In this document: positions 1-9,235 of the stretch, in pieces | Layout of the letters: each line of letters begins with the position of its first letter | Numbering within the stretch: the first letter of the stretch is position 1 | Source of the DNA: Chryseobacterium arthrosphaerae | GTDB lineage: Bacteria; Bacteroidota; Bacteroidia; Flavobacteriales; Weeksellaceae | Direction: 5' to 3' | Length of the DNA stretch: 64,000 nucleotides | Assembly (NCBI RefSeq): GCF_001684965.1 | Contig: NZ_MAYG01000001.1 | Location: 372,001-436,000 of the forward strand | Notes under the pieces: generated by a model | Databases searched by the model: none | Seen by the model: only the letters and a program-made list of their open reading frames with translations | What the model was told of the DNA's origin: nothing | Translations under genes and position numbers: made by a program

Positions 1-2
1 AT

Positions 3-464
3 GACAGGGGAACCATCATTATTACAGCAACCAATCCTAGTAACGGGATCCTGGAATATTCAATAGATAACGGTGTTACATGGAAATCCTCCAATATCTT
101 TACCAATGTGCCGAAAAACAAAGTGATTTCCATTCGTGTAAGAGTAAAATATACCAGCTGTGTAGGCTTCCTTGAATTCTTTACGTTTGTAATGAAAAAT
201 GTAATTACGCCAAACGGGGATAATATCAATGATGTTATCGATTTCAGCGGAGTAATTGATTATAAAGACTTCAGCGGACAGGTTTTTGACCGATACGGAA
301 AAGAAGTGTTCAAAGCAGAAAAAATAAGACCTTACTGGGATGGATATTTCCAGGGCAAAAAGCTGCCTACTGCTTCATACTGGTATCAGGTAACCTACGA
401 AGATCCTGCAAGTAAGCAGACTACAGTAAAAACGGGTTGGATATTGCTTAAAAACATAGAGTAA
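3..464 (+). CDS. T9SS type B sorting-domain protein, C-terminal part (5' end outside window)
   Basis: The reading frame is open from the window edge to the TAA at 462-464, so this is the end of a longer gene. The visible part carries a short Ig-like stretch with LEYSIDNG and then the gliding-motility-associated (type B) C-terminal domain: ITPNGDNINDVIDFSG, a DRYGKEV core and the ending SGWILLKN-like (here TGWILLKNIE). The same layout ends the two genes downstream, so it is probably a third member of that choice-of-anchor L group; its N-terminus is not visible. By family knowledge such proteins cross the outer membrane through the type IX system. The in-frame ATG at 108 lies inside the domain and is not a start. 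Confidence 0.85.
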   Translation, partial: DRGTIIITATNPSNGILEYSIDNGVTWKSSNIFTNVPKNKVISIRVRVKYTSCVGFLEFFTFVMKNVITPNGDNINDVIDFSGVIDYKDFSGQVFDRYGKEVFKAEKIRPYWDGYFQGKKLPTASYWYQVTYEDPASKQTTVKTGWILLKNIE

Positions 465-477
465 TTAAACAATTATT

Positions 478-508
478 AAAAGACTGACGGTTTTGTCAGT
501 CTTTTTTT
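478..508 (+). terminator. Rho-independent terminator
   Basis: An 11-bp stem (AAAAGACTGAC with GTCAGTCTTTT) closes a 6-nt loop and runs into a T tract just after the partial first gene. Confidence 0.8.
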
Positions 509-607
509 ATGATAATGAAATAAACAGAGTTGATATTCTATGATAAATAAATTTGCGTTAGTAACAATGTAAATTGTGTTAACCTGAATTTTAATTAAAA
601 AAAATAG

Positions 608-615
608 TATTTTTG
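608..615 (+). promoter_or_regulatory. -7 promoter element TATTTTTG
   Basis: The sequence fits the Bacteroidota TAnnTTTG element and lies 16 nt before the ATG at 632, giving a very short leader. No TTG was seen at normal -33 spacing. Confidence 0.45.
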
Positions 616-631
616 TTTAAAATAATATAAA

Positions 632-3600
632 ATGTTAAACAGGAGGACGGGAAATTTATTTTTAGTATTGCTTTTTGCTTTTATAGGAACCTTCATCTTT
701 GCCCAGGACAGAAGTAAGTTACTTTCTACAAAAAAGCCCGGAGCTGCTGCCATGAAGGCCGGAAATTTTATTGATGTCAATGCGGCCAGCTATCCTGAAT
801 CAAGCTATAATATTACCAACTTGGTAAAGAATGTTCTTATTTCGGGAGGAAACTGTGTTTCCACCAGTGTGAGCAATGTTGTGGTCTCTCCCAATTTAGC
901 GGCAAGCAATCCAAACAGAAGCTGGGGCTTCTTTAATAAGGCATCCACCAATTTCCCTTTTGCTAAAGGAGTTGTGCTTACTACAGGATATGCCAATAAA
1001 ACAGGAAATACGTACTATCCTAACCTGAGTGATGATATCGGAACAGGAGGAGATATGGACCTTGCTACTGCTTTAGGAATTGATAATTCAAGATTAAAGG
1101 ATGCCACTTTTATAGAGTTCGATTTCGTGGCAGCTTCTACTGAGGTTACATTCCGGTACCTGTTTGCTTCCAAAGAATATGATCCTGCCTATCAGTTTCC
1201 GTGTAGAATTACAGATGGTTTTGCACTATTGCTGAAGAAAGTCGGTGATCCTACCTACACAAATCTTGCCGTACTTCCGGGAGGTGCCGGACCTGTGAGT
1301 GTGACCAATATTCACCCGCTAATTCCGGCAGGGACTTCATCACCGGGATGTGCTGCTCAGAATGCAGCTTATTTTGCCGGCATAAATTCAGCCCATATTG
1401 AAACAAATTTCGATGGGCGTACCATTCCTTTGACATCAAAAGCGAATGTTATACCGGGGGAAACTTACCATTTTAAAATTGTTTTGGCAGATTACGATGA
1501 CTCAAGCTTTGATTCAGCAGTATTCTTCGAAGCCGGCTCATTTGATATCGGGGTAAAGATTCTGGATGCAGCAGGAGCTCAGCTTCCGGCGTCTATCAAT
1601 GTGTGTGACAATGCTCCACAGGTTTTTACCGCTTCTGTTCAGGCTTCCAATGCAACCTATCAGTGGTTTTTAAACGGCAATCCGATTCCGGGAGCCACTG
1701 CTGCTACTTATACAGCAACGCAACCGGGGACCTATACCATTAAAGTGACCATCCCGGGAAATTCATGTCCCGGAGAAGCTACTGTTACCATAGTGGGAGG
1801 AACTTCTCCTACAGTACAAAATGCAACTTTAACCGCTTGTTATACAGCTGGAAATGCTGTGTTTAATTTGCCGTCAGCCCAGGCAGCGATAAGTACCACT
1901 CCGGGAGCTACATTCTCCTATTATGCGAATCAGGCAGATGCCAATGCCGGAAATGCCAATACAATTCCAACCCCTGCAACGTATTCAAGCCCGGGTGGGC
2001 AAACCGTATATGTTTTGGTGAAAAACGGCTTCTGCTCTAAAGTTGCCCAATTACAACTGGTAAAGGCACCGCAAATGACAGCGTCTATTGCGCCGCCAAC
2101 AGTGCTGACCTGTGCCAATTCCCAGATCACTCTGGATGCATCCGCTTCGGTTTATCCTGCAGGATCTACGTTCAACTGGACAACTACCGGAGGGAATATT
2201 GTTTCTGGGGGAAATACGCTTACTCCTGTTATTGACGCCCCGGGAACCTATACTTTAACAATATCACAAAATTATCAACCCGGGAACGTCAATTGTACCG
2301 CCGTTGCCAATGTTACCGTAACAGGAAACAGTGCACCGCCAACTCCGGTACTTACGGCAACTAAAATACATATCTGTAACGGGGAATCTGTTACCCTTAC
2401 CGCTTCAGGAGGTGTTACCTACAGCTGGACGGGACTTCCGGGAACCGGAAATACCCAGACAGTATCTCCTACAACTACGACTACCTATACGGTAACTGCT
2501 GTAGGAGCTAATGGCTGTGTCTCTCAGACTCCGGCTACAATTACCATTCAGGTATCAGAACCGTTCACTGCACAGAATGCTGTCCTGCATAAGTGTTATC
2601 AGCCGGGACTGACTTATGATCTTACGGAAGCACAGAGTCAGATTACCACTACGGCAGGAGTTACTTTTACCTATTATGTGAATCAGGCAGATGCCAATGC
2701 TGCCAACAACAACTTTATTGCAACACCTACAACATATTCCCCACCGGGAAATCAGACGATCTATGTGCTGGTAAGCAACGGAGGATGTAGCTATGTGGTT
2801 TCCTTACAGCTGATAAGAACTGCTGAAACCACGCTGACCATTGCAGCCCCGCAAACCATCACCTGTACCAATCCGCAGATTACACTGGATGCTTCTTCCT
2901 CAGTAGTTCCGGCAGGTTCTACCATTGCATGGACAACTGTAGGCGGAACTATTGTATCAGGTGGAACAACGCTTACTCCTGTAGTAAGTGCAGGGGGAAC
3001 TTATACACTGACGGTGACTAATGTGTCCCAACCAGGAAACCTGAGCTGTACTTATACATCCAATGTAGTTGTAGTGCTGGATAAAACTGCACCGGTTGCA
3101 ACACTTGTATCATCACAGCCTCGTATATGCTTGGGTGAATCTGTTACCCTCACCGCTTCAGGAGGTGTTACCTACAACTGGGGAGGAGGTCTTACAGGAA
3201 ACGGAAATACCCAGGTCGTTTCTCCTACAACCACTACGGTTTATACTGTGTTTGCCGTGGGAGCTAACGGATGTATTTCTGCAACACCGGCAACAGTTAC
3301 TGTTCAGGTAGGCCCGCCTATAGCAGGACTTACAGCCTCCAAATTAAAGATTTGTGAAGGAGAATCTGTAACATTAACGGCTACAGGAGGAATTACGTAT
3401 AACTGGGTAGGTCTTACAGGAAACGGGAATACACAGGTTGTTACCCCTACAACCACAACAGAATATTCAGTATATGCATTGGGCGGAAACGGATGTAGCT
3501 CTGTGGATCCGGCTAAAGTTACTATTGAAGTAGTTCCGGCTATCGTTTCTACCTTAGAAGATGTATACGTTTGTGCCGGAGATAGCGGAACTCTTGATGC

Positions 3601-4234
3601 AGGCGCAGGACCAAAATATACTTATCTGTGGAGTACGGGAGCAACCACACAGACGATCACAACCAATCTGCCTGGAACGTATTCTGTAACCATCAGCAAT
3701 GGAGTGTGCTCAAAAACTTTTACAGCGCAGCTGATTAATCCTGACCTGCCACAGTTCACCAATGTGGTTTATGATAACCATATTCTTACTGTTACAGCCA
3801 GTAACCCTACAGGCGGTACTTTGGAATATTCGATAGACGGCGGATTGACCTGGCAGCCATCTAATATATTTAGTGGGCTTTTGAACAATAATATGTATAA
3901 TCTGATGGTGAGAGTGAAAAATGCAAAATGTGGTACTTCATTGAGCTTCTTTACATTCGTTATCAGCAATGCCATTACTCCTAATATGGATGGGATCAAT
4001 GATACGATAGATTTCTCAGGGATCAGTGGTTATAAAGATTTTGCAGCTTCCATTTTCGACAGATACGGAGCAGAAGTATACAAAGCTTCAAAAGGAGATG
4101 TGGTATGGAGAGGATCCTTAAAAGGAATTAACCTTCCTACAGGTACTTACTGGTATAGGGTACAGTGGGAGAATCCGGCCAGCAAAAAGCTGGAGCAGCG
4201 ATCAGGCTGGATCCTTTTGAAAAACAGAAATTAA
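632..4234 (+). CDS. Choice-of-anchor L domain protein with T9SS type B sorting domain
   Basis: A 1200-residue secreted protein. Residues 1-25 form a signal peptide ending FAQ. About 55-310 match the choice-of-anchor L domain (RSWGFFNKASTNFPF, the FDFVA and SKEYD region). An Ig-like domain with a YQWFLNG core follows, then a block repeated about every 250 residues that contains YYANQADAN or YYVNQADAN, an Ig-like LDAS segment and an ICxGESVTLTASGG segment; the last segment occurs a third time. Residues 1113-1200 are the type B sorting domain (ITPNMDGINDTIDFSG, DRYGAEV, SGWILLKNRN). It is likely exported by T9SS and either released or surface-held. Adhesion is a reasonable guess, but no ligand can be named. 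It lies between two relatives and ends in its own terminator. Confidence 0.9.
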   Translation: MLNRRTGNLFLVLLFAFIGTFIFAQDRSKLLSTKKPGAAAMKAGNFIDVNAASYPESSYNITNLVKNVLISGGNCVSTSVSNVVVSPNLAASNPNRSWGFFNKASTNFPFAKGVVLTTGYANKTGNTYYPNLSDDIGTGGDMDLATALGIDNSRLKDATFIEFDFVAASTEVTFRYLFASKEYDPAYQFPCRITDGFALLLKKVGDPTYTNLAVLPGGAGPVSVTNIHPLIPAGTSSPGCAAQNAAYFAGINSAHIETNFDGRTIPLTSKANVIPGETYHFKIVLADYDDSSFDSAVFFEAGSFDIGVKILDAAGAQLPASINVCDNAPQVFTASVQASNATYQWFLNGNPIPGATAATYTATQPGTYTIKVTIPGNSCPGEATVTIVGGTSPTVQNATLTACYTAGNAVFNLPSAQAAISTTPGATFSYYANQADANAGNANTIPTPATYSSPGGQTVYVLVKNGFCSKVAQLQLVKAPQMTASIAPPTVLTCANSQITLDASASVYPAGSTFNWTTTGGNIVSGGNTLTPVIDAPGTYTLTISQNYQPGNVNCTAVANVTVTGNSAPPTPVLTATKIHICNGESVTLTASGGVTYSWTGLPGTGNTQTVSPTTTTTYTVTAVGANGCVSQTPATITIQVSEPFTAQNAVLHKCYQPGLTYDLTEAQSQITTTAGVTFTYYVNQADANAANNNFIATPTTYSPPGNQTIYVLVSNGGCSYVVSLQLIRTAETTLTIAAPQTITCTNPQITLDASSSVVPAGSTIAWTTVGGTIVSGGTTLTPVVSAGGTYTLTVTNVSQPGNLSCTYTSNVVVVLDKTAPVATLVSSQPRICLGESVTLTASGGVTYNWGGGLTGNGNTQVVSPTTTTVYTVFAVGANGCISATPATVTVQVGPPIAGLTASKLKICEGESVTLTATGGITYNWVGLTGNGNTQVVTPTTTTEYSVYALGGNGCSSVDPAKVTIEVVPAIVSTLEDVYVCAGDSGTLDAGAGPKYTYLWSTGATTQTITTNLPGTYSVTISNGVCSKTFTAQLINPDLPQFTNVVYDNHILTVTASNPTGGTLEYSIDGGLTWQPSNIFSGLLNNNMYNLMVRVKNAKCGTSLSFFTFVISNAITPNMDGINDTIDFSGISGYKDFAASIFDRYGAEVYKASKGDVVWRGSLKGINLPTGTYWYRVQWENPASKKLEQRSGWILLKNRN
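1815..3330 (+). repeat. Internal tandem duplication (period about 750 bp) within the coding region
   Basis: The two halves encode the same three-part block. The GAATCTGTTACCCT segment recurs near 2387 and 3138 with few differences over about 45 bp, and the NQADAN segment recurs near 1930 and 2683. A third partial copy of the GESVTL segment begins near 3331. The single-copy relative at 4630 has only one GESVTL segment. Confidence 0.75.
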
Positions 4235-4255
4235 ATAATTAATAAAACCTATCAT

Positions 4256-4290
4256 AAAAAATCTTTCAGCAATGAAAGATTTTTTGTTTT
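4256..4290 (+). terminator. Rho-independent terminator
   Basis: A 13-bp perfect stem (AAAAAATCTTTCA with its complement), a GCAA loop and a T-rich tail follow the stop codon at 4234. Confidence 0.85.
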
Positions 4291-4629
4291 TATCCGTTAG
4301 AAGATTATAAATGGGTAAGATGGAAGAGAGGATCTCCGGAATTTTCGGGCAGTCACTTTATATTTGTTTTACCGTTTTATTCTTATTCCCACAGTTTCTC
4401 TAAAACTAATAACATTGATACAGAAAAGCATTGGCTATTCCGATACGTCGTTTTTATCAAATACGTAATGTTTTGAAACGAACGATGTTATTTATATTTT
4501 ATAAATTGTCGTATTTTTTAATGAAGATTTGCTGTTATATGTTTGTATTTTTAGTTTTTTGTTATAAATAATATAAATATGTATGTGGTATATTTTAAAA
4601 AAAATTAAATTTGTTGAAACAAAAATATT
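4291..4629. other. Gene-free spacer ahead of the second choice-of-anchor L gene
   Basis: After the terminator this stretch is AT-rich and has no credible coding frame or RNA gene. The only element I can support is the TAAATTTG promoter motif at 4606-4613 at its end. Confidence 0.5.
4606..4613 (+). promoter_or_regulatory. -7 promoter element TAAATTTG
   Basis: A perfect TAnnTTTG match 16 nt before the ATG at 4630, the same spacing as in the preceding paralogue. Confidence 0.5.
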
Positions 4630-7002
4630 ATGAGAAGATATCTACCGCTTTGTTTATTTTTTACAGTCGTCTCGACTTTTTTATTTTCACAAAATCAACC
4701 GGTACAATCCAGAAAATCAGTAAAAGAACTCCCTTCTGTACAGTCTAAAAAAGCAGGATCTTTTATTGATGTAAATTCTCCGGCTTATATAGAAACAACT
4801 TATACCATAGAGAAGATGGTAAAAGATGTATTGATCTCTTCAGGAACCAATACCTGCCTTACCCCGAATGTAAAGAATGTAAAGATCACGCCTAATCACG
4901 CTCCGGATAATGCCAACAGGGCATGGGGATATTTTCATAAGGCTTCTACCAATTTCCCTTTTAAAGACGGGCTTTTACTTTCTACAGGGCTTGCAAGAAA
5001 AGCAGGAAATGCTTTTGAAAGTAATACGCTTAGTGATCCTAACGGCGGAGGATCTGATAATGATCTGGCACAGGCTACCGGAGTGTCAGCAGCCTCTTTA
5101 AGAGATGCTGTACTGTTGGAATTTGATTTTGTACCTACAACTTCTCAGATTAAATTCAATTATATATTGGCTTCTGAAGAATATTACGAAGGATATCCTT
5201 GTGAATATGCGGATGCATTTGCCATCTTACTAAGACCTACCGCAGGAGGACCTTATATCAATATGGCTGTTCTTCCTAATGGAGCAGGGCCGGTAAGTGT
5301 TACCAATATTCACCCGGCGATTACTGTTTATCCGGTGTGTGGAGCAGTTAATGAGCAGTATTTTGCAGGATATAATACAACTAATATTGAAACGAACTTT
5401 AACGGTAGAACAGTTCCGCTTACTGCTACGGCAACCGTAGTGGCAGGACAGGAGTATCATTTTAAAATGGTGATTTCCGATTTTAGAGATAGCAGTTATG
5501 ATTCAGCAGTATTTCTGGAAGGAGGTTCTTTCAACATCGGGGTAGATCTTTTAGATCCTTCCGGTACAAAACTGCCTTCCGATATCAATGTATGTGACAA
5601 TACACCTCAGGTAATTACAGCCTCAGTGAATGACCCTAACCTGGTATATCAGTGGTTCCATAACGGAGCACCGATTCCGAATGCCACCACCAATAGCATT
5701 ACGGCAGTACAGCCAGGTACCTATACCATTGAAGTAAGTGTGCCGGGGAACCCTTGTCCGGGTAAAGCGTCAATAGAGATTCACGGTGGAACTACACCCC
5801 AGGCTCAGGATGCAACATTGCTGCTGTGTACAACCCCTGATATTACCACATTTGATTTAAGTACCGTGAAACCGGATATCAGTCCGACGCCAGGGGCAAT
5901 CTTTAAATTCTATGTGAATCAGGCTGATGCTGTTGCGCAGAATAATAATTATATCCAGAATATACTCAACTATAACGGTAATGACGGTCAGATCCTGTAT
6001 GTAGTAGTCTCCAATGGCAGCTTCTGCAGTAAAATGGTTGAATTGAAGTTGCTGAAGGAAACAACACCTACTGCAAAGGTAAAATCTTCCAGAATAAAAA
6101 TATGTCCGGGAGAATCAGTGACATTAACCGCAGAAGGTGGTGATACTTACCAATGGAGCAACTTTATGGGAACCGGAAATATGCAGACGGTAACACTATA
6201 CCAGACCACTACATTTACCGTATATGCGGTGGGACAGAAAGGATGCAGATCTCTGAACCCTGCAACCATAAGAATAGAAGTAACCCCTGAACTCACCTCC
6301 CCATTAAAAGATGTTGAAATGTGTATGGGAGATGTGGTTACATTAGATGCCGGAGCAGGGCCTAACTTTAAATATCTTTGGAGTACAGGAGCAACTACAC
6401 AGAAAATAGATGTAGACCAGTGGGGCGTTTACAGTGTAGAAATTGATAACGGAACCTGTAAGAAAACATTTGAAGCTAAAGTAATAGGTGCAGCAAAGCC
6501 GTTCGTTACTGCATTGAGTTATGAAAGTATTAAAAAAACAGTTACCGTTACTGCAGAAAACCCTGCAATGAATAATTTGCCAAGCAGTTTAGAATATTCT
6601 ATCGATAACGGAATTTCATGGCAGGAATCTAATGTATTTACCAGCCTTTTGGATAATACCAAATATACGGTCCTGGTAAGAAGAGTAGGTACCCATTGCG
6701 TAGGAAGTCTTGAATTCTTTACCCTGCAGATCAATAATATCATTACACCGAATGAAGACGGAATCAATGATGTGCTGGACCTTAAAGCTCTTGGGGAATT
6801 CAACAACTTTACAGGGTCGGTATATGACAGATATGGAGTTGAAATGTTCAGATTCTCAAAAGAAACCCCGGTTTGGGACGGAACAGTAGGAGGTAAGAGA
6901 CTCCCAACAGCTACCTATTGGTACAAATTCAATTTTGAATATCCGAGATCGAAAGCTCAGATGAACTGGTCAGGATGGATTATGCTGAAAAACAGAGATT
7001 AA
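4630..7002 (+). CDS. Choice-of-anchor L domain protein with T9SS type B sorting domain (shorter paralogue)
   Basis: A 790-residue paralogue of the preceding protein. The signal peptide ends FLFSQ (about 21 residues). A choice-of-anchor L domain follows (RAWGYFHKASTNFPF, the EFDFVP and SEEYYEGYP region), then an Ig-like domain with YQWFHNG, one NQADA block, one GESVTLTAEGG block and a domain with YLWSTGATTQ. The type B sorting domain covers about 702-790 (ITPNEDGINDVLDL, DRYGVEM, SGWIMLKNRD). It lacks the duplicated middle of its neighbour, which accounts for the 410-residue difference. It has its own promoter motif and shares a strong convergent terminator with rsmA. The family and export route are clear; the substrate or ligand is unknown. 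Confidence 0.9.
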   Translation: MRRYLPLCLFFTVVSTFLFSQNQPVQSRKSVKELPSVQSKKAGSFIDVNSPAYIETTYTIEKMVKDVLISSGTNTCLTPNVKNVKITPNHAPDNANRAWGYFHKASTNFPFKDGLLLSTGLARKAGNAFESNTLSDPNGGGSDNDLAQATGVSAASLRDAVLLEFDFVPTTSQIKFNYILASEEYYEGYPCEYADAFAILLRPTAGGPYINMAVLPNGAGPVSVTNIHPAITVYPVCGAVNEQYFAGYNTTNIETNFNGRTVPLTATATVVAGQEYHFKMVISDFRDSSYDSAVFLEGGSFNIGVDLLDPSGTKLPSDINVCDNTPQVITASVNDPNLVYQWFHNGAPIPNATTNSITAVQPGTYTIEVSVPGNPCPGKASIEIHGGTTPQAQDATLLLCTTPDITTFDLSTVKPDISPTPGAIFKFYVNQADAVAQNNNYIQNILNYNGNDGQILYVVVSNGSFCSKMVELKLLKETTPTAKVKSSRIKICPGESVTLTAEGGDTYQWSNFMGTGNMQTVTLYQTTTFTVYAVGQKGCRSLNPATIRIEVTPELTSPLKDVEMCMGDVVTLDAGAGPNFKYLWSTGATTQKIDVDQWGVYSVEIDNGTCKKTFEAKVIGAAKPFVTALSYESIKKTVTVTAENPAMNNLPSSLEYSIDNGISWQESNVFTSLLDNTKYTVLVRRVGTHCVGSLEFFTLQINNIITPNEDGINDVLDLKALGEFNNFTGSVYDRYGVEMFRFSKETPVWDGTVGGKRLPTATYWYKFNFEYPRSKAQMNWSGWIMLKNRD

Positions 7003-7022
7003 TTGATAATGTAATATAATTA

Positions 7023-7066
7023 AGAAAGCCTTTCAAATACGTTTGAAAGGCTTTCTGATTTTTTAT
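7023..7066. terminator. Terminator between convergent genes
   Basis: A perfect 15-bp stem (7023-7037 with 7042-7056) around a 4-nt loop, followed by a T run on the plus strand. Its place between the ends of the T9SS gene and rsmA suggests it serves both. Confidence 0.85.
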
Positions 7067-7083
7067 CTGTATAAGATATTGTC

Positions 7084-7854
7084 TTACTGATTATCTTTCC
7101 AAAGGTTGGCAAAAAGAATGAAATCTGCGACACTCAGCTCTTCAGCTCTTTTATCCAGGAACTCGTGTCCTTTCAAAGCTTCAGGAATGTTTAAGGTTTT
7201 CAGCGCATTGGACAGCTTTTTCCGTCTTTGGTTGAATCCTGTTTTTACGATCTGCTTAAAAAGCACTTCGTTCCCGGCCAGGCCTTCTTTAGGATTTCTG
7301 GTAAGCCTGATCACTCCTGATTTTACTTTTGGCGGCGGATTGAAAACGTTCTCATGTACTGTAAACATATAGGATACGTCATAATAAGCCTGGATCAGTA
7401 CAGAAAGTATACCGTAATCTTTAGTTCTCGGTACGGCAGCCGTTCTTTCTGCAACCTCTTTCTGGAACATTCCTACCATTTCAGGAATCAGCTCGTAGTG
7501 ATCCACAATCTGGAATAATATCTGTGAAGAAATATTATAAGGGAAATTACCGATAATGGCTATCTGCTCATCTTTGATGAAATTAAAATCCTGTTTCAGA
7601 AAGTCACCTACAAAAGTATTTTCCGTAACCTTAGGATAATTGTTTTTCAGATATTCGATAGATTCCGTATCGATTTCGGCAAGGTAAATGGTCTGGTCTT
7701 TTTCAAGAAGATATTTGGTAAGCACGCCCATTCCGGGACCTACTTCCATGATGTTATTATAGTTCTCAAAACTAAGACCTTCTACGATTTTTCTTGCGAT
7801 ATTTTCATCGGTCAGGAAGTGCTGCCCCAGATGTTTTTTTGCTTTTACACTCAA
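7084..7854 (-). CDS. rsmA: 16S rRNA (adenine(1518)-N(6)/adenine(1519)-N(6))-dimethyltransferase RsmA
   Basis: A 256-residue KsgA/RsmA enzyme, normal for the family. It uses S-adenosylmethionine to dimethylate two adjacent adenosines in the 3' hairpin of 16S rRNA during small-subunit assembly. The N-terminal KKHLGQHFL signature, the SAM-binding GPGMG at 39-43, the acidic end of strand 2 (LAEID) and motif IV NFPY at 103-106 are all present. The C-terminal part, with NQRRKKLSNALK, matches the small helical domain. The gene is divergent from ftsX across about 90 bp and convergent with the T9SS gene. The start MSVKAKKHLGQHF is the usual one. Confidence 0.97.
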   Translation of the reverse strand: MSVKAKKHLGQHFLTDENIARKIVEGLSFENYNNIMEVGPGMGVLTKYLLEKDQTIYLAEIDTESIEYLKNNYPKVTENTFVGDFLKQDFNFIKDEQIAIIGNFPYNISSQILFQIVDHYELIPEMVGMFQKEVAERTAAVPRTKDYGILSVLIQAYYDVSYMFTVHENVFNPPPKVKSGVIRLTRNPKEGLAGNEVLFKQIVKTGFNQRRKKLSNALKTLNIPEALKGHEFLDKRAEELSVADFILFANLWKDNQ

Positions 7855-7945
7855 AGTTTTTTATGATTTTATTAACAATGATTTTCTTTATTTCGTCCCA
7901 AATTTCGGAAGTTTTTTTCTATTTTAGCCAAAAATTTTAATATTA

Positions 7946-8845
7946 ATGGCTAAATCTGTAGATGAGTTTAATAAGAAAAGGCTTCGGTCCAGCAATATTA
8001 CTGTAGTGATAAGTATTGCCTTAGTGCTGTTTTTGTTGGGATTAATGGGGCTTATTTTAATTAATGCCCAAAAGTATTCTGACTATATCAAAGAACAATT
8101 GGTAGTGAATGCCTACTTTGATGAAAATTATGACGCAAAAGACTCTGTAAAAATTGCGAAACTGGAGGATGAAACTTTTAAAAAGGTACAGACGTTAGCT
8201 CCTGTAAAAAAGGCAACTTATATCTCCAGAGCTATGGCAGCGAAGGAAGCTAAAAAAAGTATGGGGATAGACAGTGATGCTTTATTTGAAGAGAATATTT
8301 TCCCTTCATCTATTGAAGTTGCTTTAAAACCGGAATATGTAGATCCTGCAAAAATTGATGAAGCGATCAAAGTGATCAAATCTGTTCCCGGGATCATAGA
8401 TGTGAAAAACGACAGTACTTTGATGGTAGATGTTTACAATAACCTGAGCAGAATCTTAAAATGGATCTTAGGATTTTCAATACTGTTTTTGGTATTGGCT
8501 GTGGTACTGATCAACAATTCAATCCGTCTGAAAATATTTTCGAAGAGATTTATTATTAAAACCATGCAGCTGGTAGGGGCGAAGAGAAGATTTATCCTTA
8601 AACCTTTTATCATAGAAGCTGTTATCCTGGGAGCTATTGGTTCCGTAATTGGTCTTCTTGCTCTGGGAGGTGTTTGGTATTACTTTACAAGTCAGATCGG
8701 TTCTGCTTTCGTACAGGATAACAACCAGTATTTCTGGTTAGTGATTCTGGTACTTGGTGTAGGGATTTTCATTTCTGTCTTAAGTACTATTTTCGCTACC
8801 TGGAGATTCTTAAAATCAAACGTTGACGACTTATATTACTCTTAA
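7946..8845 (+). CDS. ftsX: Cell division protein FtsX (permease-like)
   Basis: A 299-residue membrane protein with the FtsX layout: a cytoplasmic start, one membrane span at about 20-42, an extracytoplasmic domain of about 125 residues, then three spans near 172-192, 225-248 and 265-285. In other bacteria FtsX pairs with the ATPase FtsE to control peptidoglycan hydrolases at the septum; ftsE is not in this window. The extracytoplasmic SIEVALKPEYV and VPGIIDV segments match the family. It is the first gene of a run reaching rluF: the DUF3098 gene begins 2 nt after its stop, so the two are almost certainly co-transcribed. Confidence 0.93.
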   Translation: MAKSVDEFNKKRLRSSNITVVISIALVLFLLGLMGLILINAQKYSDYIKEQLVVNAYFDENYDAKDSVKIAKLEDETFKKVQTLAPVKKATYISRAMAAKEAKKSMGIDSDALFEENIFPSSIEVALKPEYVDPAKIDEAIKVIKSVPGIIDVKNDSTLMVDVYNNLSRILKWILGFSILFLVLAVVLINNSIRLKIFSKRFIIKTMQLVGAKRRFILKPFIIEAVILGAIGSVIGLLALGGVWYYFTSQIGSAFVQDNNQYFWLVILVLGVGIFISVLSTIFATWRFLKSNVDDLYYS

Positions 8846-8847
8846 TA

Positions 8848-9144
8848 ATGAGCAAAAAAACAAATAAACTTTCCGCTTCAGATTTCGGAAATGAAGCAGA
8901 AGTGCCACAGGAAAACTCTTTCTATTTCGGACAGCAGAACTTCAAATGGATGCTGATCGGATTAGCATTTATTATTGTCGGTTTTCTATTGATGATGGGA
9001 CCTGATGCCAATACGGTAGACGGTAAATTTGACCCCAATGCATGGAACGACGATATCTTCTCTATCAGAAGGATCAGAATAGCACCGCTTTTTGTCGTAA
9101 TAGGATTTGCAATAGAAGTGTACGCTATTTTAAAAAGAAAATAA
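8848..9144 (+). CDS. DUF3098 domain-containing small membrane protein
   Basis: A 98-residue protein with a hydrophilic N-terminus, a conserved FYFGQQNFKWMLIG segment leading into a first membrane span (about 34-51), a short extracytoplasmic stretch with FDPNAWNDDIFS, and a second span (about 75-93) ending in basic residues. This matches DUF3098, a Bacteroidota family of unknown function usually found beside ftsX. Only 2 nt separate it from ftsX, which suggests a role in the same envelope or division process; that is inference from context. Confidence 0.9.
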   Translation: MSKKTNKLSASDFGNEAEVPQENSFYFGQQNFKWMLIGLAFIIVGFLLMMGPDANTVDGKFDPNAWNDDIFSIRRIRIAPLFVVIGFAIEVYAILKRK

Positions 9145-9162
9145 ATAGATTTTTATATTTAG

Positions 9163-9216
9163 AGATTAAGAGATTACGAATTTCAGAGCATTCTGAATTT
9201 CCGGATTTCTTAATCT
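9163..9216 (+). other. Imperfect hairpin in the spacer between DUF3098 and uppP genes
   Basis: AGATTAAGA (9163-9171) pairs perfectly with TCTTAATCT (9208-9216), and an inner AATTTCAG/CTGAATTT pairing is nearly complete. There is no strong T tract right after the stem, so it may act as an attenuator or processing site rather than a full terminator. Confidence 0.4.
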
Positions 9217-9235
9217 TTTAATTTTTTGAAAGAAT

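Noticed and set aside
108..464. ATG at 108 as the start of a small 118-residue gene
   Set aside because: The frame is open to the window edge and the ATG lies within an Ig-like/type B domain shared with the next genes, so it is internal.
1815..3330. CRISPR-like or satellite repeats
   Set aside because: The repeats are long, in frame and encode Ig-like domains, so they are protein repeats.
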